Positions 1 to 5,560 of a DNA stretch of 5,560 nt are shown here, one piece after another. The DNA comes from an uncultured Clostridia bacterium. GTDB taxonomy: Bacteria > Bacillota_A > Clostridia > Oscillospirales > Oscillospiraceae. Position numbers and translations under genes: made by a program. The stretch lies in assembly GCA_946059285.1 (NCBI GenBank), contig CAMGMW010000095.1, positions 1-5,560 of the forward strand, written 5' to 3'. Position 1 is the stretch's first letter; the number at the start of each line of letters is the position of its first letter. A model generated the notes under the pieces. The model ran no database searches. It was not told where the DNA came from and saw only the letters and a list, made by a program, of their open reading frames with translations.

Positions 1-1326
1 AATAGCCGTTGCGGAGTCACCGCAGTCGATGGAGAGGTGAGCGGAGAGATCGTCTACCGTGCAGCCGAGCTCGGAGAGAGCCGTTGCAAGGTATTCCTTA
101 GCCTTTTCCTGGTCACGGGACGGCGCATACAGCTCGCCGACCTTACCTGCAAAGGGGGTGCCGTCAGCAGCGGAAACACCGGGCGCCGTGAAGGAAGTCA
201 TCGGCTCGTTATCGTTCTGCCAAACCGTATCAATTTCCTTCTGCGCGTCAATTGCATTGAACAGTGCACGACGGAGATTTACATTGGAGAGATACTGGTC
301 ATTGTTGTTGAAGTAAATGTAGAATGCGCCACCATCCGTATAAGACTGAATCGTAGCACCTGCTGCTGTAGCCTGCTTGATGAGTTCGCCGGTGCCGAGA
401 CCGACCATATCCAGGTCGCCTGCGAGGAAGGAGGAGAGAGCTGCGTTGGCATCGGTGATGATCTTCCAATCGATCTCTTCAACTTCTACGTCTGCTGCGC
501 CGTGCCATGCATCGTTTTTCTGCATAACGATCTTATCGTTGTGGCTCCACTCGGTAAGAGCGAACGGGCCGTTCGTGCAGAAGTACTGCGCTTCGGTGGA
601 GTAGAGGTCTGCGCCTACAGCCTCATAGAATCTCTGGTTGATCGGAGCAAGGGTGCCGAAGGAGAACAGGAACAGTGCGTACGGAGTCGGCTGCTCCAGG
701 GTAACCTCAAGGGTATAATCATCGACAACCTTTACACCAACTTCGTCCCAAGTAACTTCACCGTTGAAGTACTTTTCAGCGTTCTTGATGAAGTAGAGGA
801 AGTAAGCGTAATCAGAAGCAACATCCGGGTTCAAAGCCTGACTCCAAGCAAACTCGAAGTCCTTCGCCGTAACCGGGTCGCCGTTTGTCCAAACGCCGTC
901 CTTACGGAGGTGGAAAGTGTAGGTGAGGGTATCCTCATCGTAGTCCCAGCTCTCAGCTGCGCCCGGGACTGTGTTGTCGTCATCGTCGAGGGAGACGAGG
1001 TTCTCATACATGTGCTTGAACAAGGAGAACTCAATGGAGTATGTGGAGGTCAGGGTGTTCAGGCCTGTCGGCTCCATACCTGCGTTCAGGCTGATGGTCT
1101 TTGCAGCGTCTACGGTCTTCGGGGTGAAGGTTGCCGTAGCGTCACCGGATGCAGCCGGGGTGGAATCTCCGGAGGCGGTGGACTCGGTGGATTCTGCGCT
1201 GCTTTCAGAAGCTGTGCTGCTCTCGGTAGATGCCGTGGAGCTGGAGCTGTTGCCGCCGCACCCAGCGAATGCGGAAACAACCAACGCCGCGGACAGAACC
1301 AGAGCTAAAACCTTTTTCAGTTTCAT
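1..1326 (-). CDS. Peptide ABC transporter substrate-binding lipoprotein (SBP family 5, OppA-like), 3' end outside window
   Basis: The open frame runs from ATG at 1326 to the window edge, giving 442 residues without a stop. Family members are usually about 520-600 aa, so roughly the last fifth is missing. The start is fixed by AGGAGG at 1335-1340, 8 nt upstream. Residues 1-22 are a lipoprotein signal peptide (MKLKK, hydrophobic core, then FAGC), with Cys23 the predicted lipidated residue. Residues 26-62 form a Ser/Thr/Ala/Glu-rich linker that would tether the domain to the membrane outer face. The binding domain starts near residue 67. Residues 124-161 match the family 5 signature region (AESWD, TYTFHLRKDGVW, NGDPVTAKDFEFAW), followed by an OppA-type SDYAYFLYFIKNAEKYFNG stretch. 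By family knowledge it captures oligopeptides or dipeptides and delivers them to an ABC permease; the exact ligand (peptide, nickel, other) cannot be read. Permease and ATPase genes, if linked, would lie left of position 1. Family assignment is firm, substrate is not. Confidence 0.93.
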   Translation of the reverse strand, partial: MKLKKVLALVLSAALVVSAFAGCGGNSSSSTASTESSTASESSAESTESTASGDSTPAASGDATATFTPKTVDAAKTISLNAGMEPTGLNTLTSTYSIEFSLFKHMYENLVSLDDDDNTVPGAAESWDYDEDTLTYTFHLRKDGVWTNGDPVTAKDFEFAWSQALNPDVASDYAYFLYFIKNAEKYFNGEVTWDEVGVKVVDDYTLEVTLEQPTPYALFLFSFGTLAPINQRFYEAVGADLYSTEAQYFCTNGPFALTEWSHNDKIVMQKNDAWHGAADVEVEEIDWKIITDANAALSSFLAGDLDMVGLGTGELIKQATAAGATIQSYTDGGAFYIYFNNNDQYLSNVNLRRALFNAIDAQKEIDTVWQNDNEPMTSFTAPGVSAADGTPFAGKVGELYAPSRDQEKAKEYLATALSELGCTVDDLSAHLSIDCGDSATAI

Positions 1327-1343
1327 TTCTTGTTCCTCCTAAT

Positions 1344-1357
1344 GTGATAGGTGATAG
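1344..1357 (-). repeat. Perfect 7-bp tandem repeat just upstream of the transporter gene's ribosome site
   Basis: On the minus strand CTATCAC occurs twice back to back, ending 3 nt before the AGGAGG ribosome-binding sequence. It lies in the predicted 5' untranslated region. It could be a regulator or RNA-binding half-site pair, or chance; no known operator is recognised. Confidence 0.4.
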
Positions 1358-1398
1358 AATTATGAAATTTTCGTTCAAAGAAAATTCATATTGCATAC

Positions 1399-1427
1399 AT
1401 GATACAGCATAAACCGCTAAATCGCAA
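1399..1427 (-). promoter_or_regulatory. Predicted sigma-A promoter of the substrate-binding protein gene
   Basis: Reading on the minus strand, TTGCGA (1422-1427; 4 of 6 matches to TTGACA) is followed by a 17-bp spacer and TATCAT (1399-1404; 5 of 6 matches to TATAAT). Transcription would start near 1392, giving a leader of about 65 nt before the ATG at 1326. A weaker alternative, TTGAAC then TATCAC with a 16-bp spacer, would start almost on the ribosome site and is less likely. Confidence 0.6.
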
Positions 1428-1594
1428 GTGGCAAAACTATGGAAATCCTGTCCTAATTTTCGTATATTTTTGTGAATTATGACCTTGAGACATATACACA
1501 CCGTGCAGTTTTTCATGATAGTATTGCAATTTTGTAATTAAGTCCGCCCAAAATCCGCCAAAAAAAGCCGCGTCAAGGGCGTGTCCTCGACAAA

Positions 1595-1614
1595 AATACA
1601 AGTTTCCGTGTATT
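1595..1614. repeat. Inverted repeat AATACA-N8-TGTATT
   Basis: Two perfect 6-bp arms (1595-1600 and 1609-1614) are separated by 8 bp, about 190 bp upstream of the predicted transporter promoter. The 6-8-6 geometry resembles a dimeric repressor site, but the position is remote and no regulator is identified. Confidence 0.35.
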
Positions 1615-1825
1615 GTGCACGAACGACGGATAGAAACCGAATTCCTGCATTTTACGGCGAAATCCGACAAGTTTTCTCCTGTTTTTGAAAGAGAACGCGC
1701 AAAAATGCAGTTTACTCGGAAAATATGTTGGACATTTTCGAAGTTTTGTCCACCTGCCTCTCCCCTATGTGCGCTGTTTTCTATGCGTTTTTTGCTGCAA
1801 AGCCATCCTATATATAATAGTATGT

Positions 1826-1844
1826 GATATTCCAATATCGATAT
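1826..1844. repeat. Overlapping A+T palindromes GATATT-CC-AATATC and ATATCGATAT
   Basis: GATATT (1826-1831) and AATATC (1834-1839) form a perfect inverted repeat with a 2-bp centre. The last part overlaps a second perfect palindrome, ATATCGATAT (1835-1844). It lies about 80 bp beyond the guaB terminator. It may be a protein-binding site; short A+T palindromes are also expected by chance. Confidence 0.35.
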
Positions 1845-1920
1845 AGAATACGGATTTTTGCTTTAGTTTGCATCAGATGTCCTTCACTATGCATGCTTAC
1901 CGGTTTTTGTGCAACTGCTG

Positions 1921-1962
1921 AAAACAAAACAGAACCCCTTCGCCGTGCAGACGAAGAGGTTC
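1921..1962 (-). terminator. Intrinsic terminator of guaB
   Basis: Just after the guaB stop, the minus strand carries an 11-bp stem (GAACCTCTTCG pairing with CGAAGGGGTTC, one G-U wobble) with a 9-nt loop (1943-1951). It is followed by a T-rich tail, TGTTTTGTTTT. The stem arms are 1952-1962 and 1932-1942. It should end guaB transcription before the transporter gene. Confidence 0.93.
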
Positions 1963-1980
1963 CGTAATGCAAATTTAAAA

Positions 1981-3564
<1,584 letters not shown>

Positions 3565-3578
3565 TTATTTGGTATTAG

Positions 3579-3607
3579 ATTGTACCACTTTCGCGGTACA
3601 TTTTCAA
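3579..3607 (-). promoter_or_regulatory. guaB: Predicted sigma-A promoter of guaB
   Basis: Minus-strand TTGAAA (3602-3607; 5 of 6 matches to TTGACA) is followed by a 17-bp spacer and TACAAT (3579-3584; 5 of 6 matches to TATAAT). Transcription would start near 3572, giving a leader of about 112 nt. This is the best promoter match seen in the window. Inverted repeats overlap and abut it (3581-3600 and 3608-3630). Confidence 0.75.
3581..3600. promoter_or_regulatory. Inverted repeat overlapping the guaB -10 box and spacer (candidate operator)
   Basis: TGTACC (3581-3586) and GGTACA (3595-3600) are perfect 6-bp arms with an 8-bp centre. The site covers most of the -10 box and the promoter spacer, where a bound repressor would block RNA polymerase. 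The sequence is not the PurR PurBox known from Bacillus. Regulator unknown; a role is inferred from position and symmetry only. Confidence 0.45.
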
Positions 3608-3630
3608 CTGTTTTGTCCTCGAAAAAACAG
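3608..3630. repeat. Inverted repeat CTGTTTT-N9-AAAACAG abutting the guaB -35 box
   Basis: Perfect 7-bp arms at 3608-3614 and 3624-3630 lie immediately upstream of the guaB -35 box, in the position of an UP element or activator site. The A/T runs inside the arms could serve as an UP element without any regulator. Confidence 0.4.
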
Positions 3631-3796
3631 AGATACCCGCTGAGCGTTCTATGCGCTTTTTAGGGAAAAGCCACAAAAAGCGGTTTTATGCGGCTAACTT
3701 CCGGGTTTCGGGGCGATTTTTGCAGGATTTTGACGGACTGAACTTCTAAAAAGCACTCCATTTGTAAAAAACTTCATACAGAAATCACAAAATATC

Positions 3797-3841
3797 TTGA
3801 CACTCCGCTCCGTTTGATATACCCTAAAACTACTGTATTAA
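3797..3841 (+). promoter_or_regulatory. Tentative promoter region of the MFS transporter gene
   Basis: A perfect TTGACA at 3797-3802 is followed by TATACC at 3818-3823, but the spacer is only 15 bp. An alternative is TTGATA (3814-3819; 5 of 6 matches), a 16-bp spacer, then TATTAA (3836-3841; 4 of 6). Either gives a leader of roughly 90-110 nt. Neither is ideal, so the promoter may be weak or activator-dependent. Confidence 0.4.
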
Positions 3842-3858
3842 AAGCACATCTCCCGTAC

Positions 3859-3892
3859 ACGACATATTCGGCGCACGGCATATTTTCCGCGC
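3859..3892 (+). repeat. Imperfect tandem repeat in the transporter leader
   Basis: ACGACATATT (3859-3868) and ACGGCATATT (3875-3884) differ at one base, and each is followed by a GC-rich tail ending in GCGC or GGCGC. The units are adjacent, 16 and 18 nt long. They lie downstream of the candidate promoters and upstream of the ribosome site, so could be a regulator site or chance. Confidence 0.35.
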
Positions 3893-3938
3893 TTCCCCTA
3901 TTACACTCGGCCCTATTGGGCTAAAAGGATGGTTTTTC

Positions 3939-5153
3939 ATGAACAAGCTTCGCAGATTGCGCTCCCTCTCCCCGGAGATGGCGGAAACGCTGCGCCTTGC
4001 CGGCGTGCAGGGCATTTTTTGGGCGGCTATGGCGGTAGGCAATTATCAAACAGTCTACCTGCAAAGCATCGGCTTTCCCGCTACGGATTTCGGCTTATTA
4101 AACGCCATTGCCTGTGCCGTCGCTATTTTTGCCATGACGTTTTGGGGCACGGTGAGCGACCGTATCGGCAGCGTGCGCAAAATTGTCATTTTAACGCTGA
4201 CGCTCGGCTGCGGCCTTTTCATTTTTGTGCCACTCATTCCGACGGGGCAATCCTACTCGACGCTATTATTTCTAATCTTGATCCCGATCATCAACTTTTT
4301 CCGCGTACCGATGTCGCCGTTTGTCGATAACCTTACGGTGCGCAACTGTGCGGAGCATCGACTGAATTACGGCATGGTACGCAGCAGCGGCTCGCTTTTA
4401 TTTGCCATTGCCGGTGTTATCACGGTAAACGCGCTCATTCCTGCGGCGGGTGTGCCTTCGACATTCTGGGTGATGGGCATTGTGATGATTCCCGCCATTG
4501 TGCTGACGTATTTCTGCTTTGAGCCGCAGAGCGGCAAGCGTGTGAAAAAGAGCGCAGCGGGTGCCGGCGTACTGCTGAAAAACTACGCATACATGGCGTT
4601 TCTCATTTTTGCATTCTTTTTCCAGATGGCCGTGGCATTTGAAGCGAACTTTTTGACGTATTACATGGCGGATATCCAGATTGATACCGTCAATCTTGGG
4701 CTCATTCTCTCCGTGCGCGCTATGATGGAAATCCCGTTTCTGTTCTTCATCGGCCGCCTGCGCCGCTATATCAAGATGAAATACCTCATCATGCTTTCTG
4801 CAATTTTGATGGCGACGGAGTGTCTGTGCTTCTGCTTCCTTGTGAATTCGCTGCCGACTATGTTGGTATTTGCCGCGTTTTACGGCCTTGGCAACGGTGC
4901 ATTTCTCGGCACGGGCACGAACTATATCTATGAGCTTGCACCCGTGGAGCTGCGTGCCACGGCGCACAGCCTGTTCATTTCCGTGGCGCAAATCTCCGGC
5001 ATTCTCGGCAACCTGCTCGGCGGCGTTCTGTTTGACACCATCGGCGGCAAAGCGTTCTATGGCGTAACAGCCTGCGTATTCCTCGTTTCCGTTGCGATCT
5101 TCGCCGCAAGCTTTCTCTTCCACCGCAATAAAAAAGAAACGGCTGCGGCATGA
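3939..5153 (+). CDS. Major facilitator superfamily transporter (MFS_1_like / nucleoside-symporter-like), 12 helices
   Basis: This 404-aa inner-membrane protein has about 12 hydrophobic segments, near residues 18-41, 48-70, 82-101, 107-127, 151-170, 174-194, 216-241, 251-271, 281-303, 306-330, 343-365 and 371-394. MFS motif A lies between helices 2 and 3 (GTVSDRIGSVRK, 70-81). A basic loop (SGKRVKKS, 198-205) joins the two six-helix halves. NFFRVPMSPFVDN in helix 4, YGMVRSSGS at 144-152 and ELAPVELRATAHSLF at 332-346 resemble the MFS_1_like branch that includes HcaT and nucleoside-H+ symporters. The protein is normal MFS length and intact. The start follows AAGGA with a 9-nt spacing; an out-of-frame ATG at 3929 is ignored. 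A small hairpin (GCCC-TATT-GGGC, 3910-3921) ends 3 nt before the ribosome site. It is divergent from guaB and monocistronic, ending in a terminator. Substrate is unknown; a sugar, nucleoside, drug or aromatic acid cannot be separated from sequence alone. Confidence 0.93.
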   Translation: MNKLRRLRSLSPEMAETLRLAGVQGIFWAAMAVGNYQTVYLQSIGFPATDFGLLNAIACAVAIFAMTFWGTVSDRIGSVRKIVILTLTLGCGLFIFVPLIPTGQSYSTLLFLILIPIINFFRVPMSPFVDNLTVRNCAEHRLNYGMVRSSGSLLFAIAGVITVNALIPAAGVPSTFWVMGIVMIPAIVLTYFCFEPQSGKRVKKSAAGAGVLLKNYAYMAFLIFAFFFQMAVAFEANFLTYYMADIQIDTVNLGLILSVRAMMEIPFLFFIGRLRRYIKMKYLIMLSAILMATECLCFCFLVNSLPTMLVFAAFYGLGNGAFLGTGTNYIYELAPVELRATAHSLFISVAQISGILGNLLGGVLFDTIGGKAFYGVTACVFLVSVAIFAASFLFHRNKKETAAA

Positions 5154-5175
5154 CCTTCAAATACTCTGTGCTCTT

Positions 5176-5206
5176 AAAGGCTCGCTTTGGCGGGCCTTTT
5201 GTTTTG
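5176..5206 (+). terminator. Intrinsic terminator of the MFS transporter gene
   Basis: A 10-bp stem (AAAGGCTCGC with GCGGGCCTTT, one T-G wobble) closes a TTTG tetraloop 22 nt after the stop codon. The stem end merges into a T-rich tail, CCTTTTGTTTTG. Confidence 0.92.
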
Positions 5207-5261
5207 TCTGAAAACACACGCCTTTTATTGTATATGCCGAAATGACGTTTCCAATCCATTT

Positions 5262-5280
5262 TACGCTGCTTTTTAGCGTA
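5262..5280. repeat. Small hairpin TACGCT-N7-AGCGTA
   Basis: A perfect 6-bp inverted repeat with a 7-nt loop lies in the right-hand spacer. No T-run follows on either strand, so it is not an evident terminator. Function unknown. Confidence 0.35.
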
Positions 5281-5384
5281 CCCGCACGCAACATGTCGTA
5301 AAAATGAATGCGTAAAGTATATTGCCTTTCCATATATAGCCGATACCTTGTGAAACGCTTTGCTTTCTCCACTATACCGTGTGC

Positions 5385-5449
5385 TTTTCCACACTTTCCA
5401 CCGAGTTTTCCACACCCTGATTTTGCAGAATTATGCATATTTATGCACA
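5385..5449 (+). other. Cluster of three DnaA-box matches (candidate DnaA-binding region)
   Basis: TTTTCCACA occurs at 5385-5393 and 5406-5414, and TTATGCACA at 5441-5449. All three fit the relaxed DnaA-box consensus TTWTNCACA, are on the same strand, and each differs by one base from TTATCCACA. Weaker relatives lie among them: CTTTCCACC at 5394-5402 and TTCTCCACT at 5365-5373. By eye the only other consensus match in the window is isolated inside the transporter gene (4541-4549, minus). Clusters of this kind mark replication origins, dnaA promoters or DnaA-titrating sites. No A+T-rich unwinding element, DnaA-trio or dnaA gene is visible before the window ends. Confidence 0.5.
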
Positions 5450-5560
5450 GCTTCGTTCTGCGCTTGTGCGGTTATTTGTTCTCGTATCGTGGACACAGCT
5501 GTGTATATCTGTCGAAATATGTCCGCAGCCGGAGATACATACGTTCGAAACTGCTGAATA

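Larger units (their letters stand above)
1341..1920. other. Long A+T-rich spacer between the transporter gene start and the guaB terminator
   Basis: About 580 bp without a credible gene. Open frames here (for example 1437-1835 minus, beginning with TTG, and 1615-1827 plus) lack ribosome sites and resemble no protein I know. Contents seen: the promoter at 1399-1427, an inverted repeat AATACA-N8-TGTATT at 1595-1614, a palindromic patch at 1826-1844, and a TATAAT at 1813-1818 with only a poor upstream TTGCTG at a 15-bp spacing. No tRNA, riboswitch or terminator for a rightward gene was recognised. Confidence 0.6.
5207..5560. other. Gene-free right-hand region
   Basis: About 350 bp after the transporter terminator without a credible gene on either strand. 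The small open frames here (5360-5557 plus, 5157-5438 minus) lack ribosome sites, look non-protein-like and overlap the repeats. Contents seen: the hairpin at 5262-5280, the DnaA-box cluster at 5385-5449, three 10-bp tandem units at 5421-5450 and the palindrome ACACAGCTGTGT at 5493-5504. A gene may start beyond 5560. Confidence 0.6.

Noticed and set aside
37..1308. 423-aa open frame antisense to the peptide-binding protein gene
   Set aside because: It is exactly opposite a clear family 5 binding protein, has no ribosome site or recognisable domain, and its cysteine-rich, low-complexity composition is typical of a codon-usage shadow.
1811..1820. TATAAT as a rightward promoter
   Set aside because: The upstream TTGCTG is weak and 15 bp away, and no rightward gene follows; it would run into the 3' end of guaB.
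1437..1835. 132-aa minus-strand open frame in the transporter gene's upstream region
   Set aside because: It begins with TTG, lacks a ribosome site, shows no known motif and overlaps no promoter suited to it. Kept as non-coding spacer.
4541..4549. Isolated DnaA-box match (minus strand) in the transporter gene
   Set aside because: A single match inside coding sequence, encoding ordinary residues; about the number expected by chance in a window this size.
4398..5123. 241-aa open frame antisense to the MFS transporter gene
   Set aside because: It is the His/Glu/Arg-rich complement of hydrophobic codons in a membrane protein; no ribosome site or domain is seen.

Overview
The window looks like chromosomal DNA from a Gram-positive anaerobe of the class Clostridia, perhaps Oscillospirales. 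This is inferred from strong AGGAGG- and AAAGGA-type ribosome sites, sigma-A-like promoters, a Bacillus/Clostridia-type IMP dehydrogenase, a lipoprotein-type peptide-binding protein with a Ser/Thr-rich linker, and moderately G+C-rich coding DNA separated by A+T-rich spacers. No search was possible, so the taxon is a guess.

Layout. Positions 1-1326 (minus) hold the first 442 codons of a lipoprotein substrate-binding subunit of a peptide-type ABC transporter (family 5), cut by the left window edge. It has a good promoter at 1399-1427 and a long upstream spacer. Positions 1981-3459 (minus) are a complete guaB (IMP dehydrogenase, 492 aa), ending in a strong intrinsic terminator at 1921-1962, so guaB and the transporter gene are separate transcription units. 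Positions 3460-3938 are a divergent control region: the guaB promoter overlapped by an inverted repeat, a roughly 110-nt guaB leader with two hairpins, and a weaker rightward promoter region. Positions 3939-5153 (plus) are a complete 12-helix major facilitator transporter (404 aa) with its own terminator at 5176-5206. Positions 5207-5560 contain no recognisable gene, but carry a cluster of three same-orientation DnaA-box matches and a 10-bp tandem pattern.

How it fits together. guaB commits IMP to guanine nucleotide synthesis. The divergent transporter has features of the MFS_1_like / nucleoside-H+-symporter branch; a shared purine theme is possible but not shown. The peptide-binding protein serves nitrogen/amino-acid import and is probably unrelated.

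I did not find a new defence, mobile or biosynthetic system. The non-routine signals are the DnaA-box cluster near the right edge and the structured guaB control region. The long open frames antisense to all three genes are best explained as codon-usage shadows.
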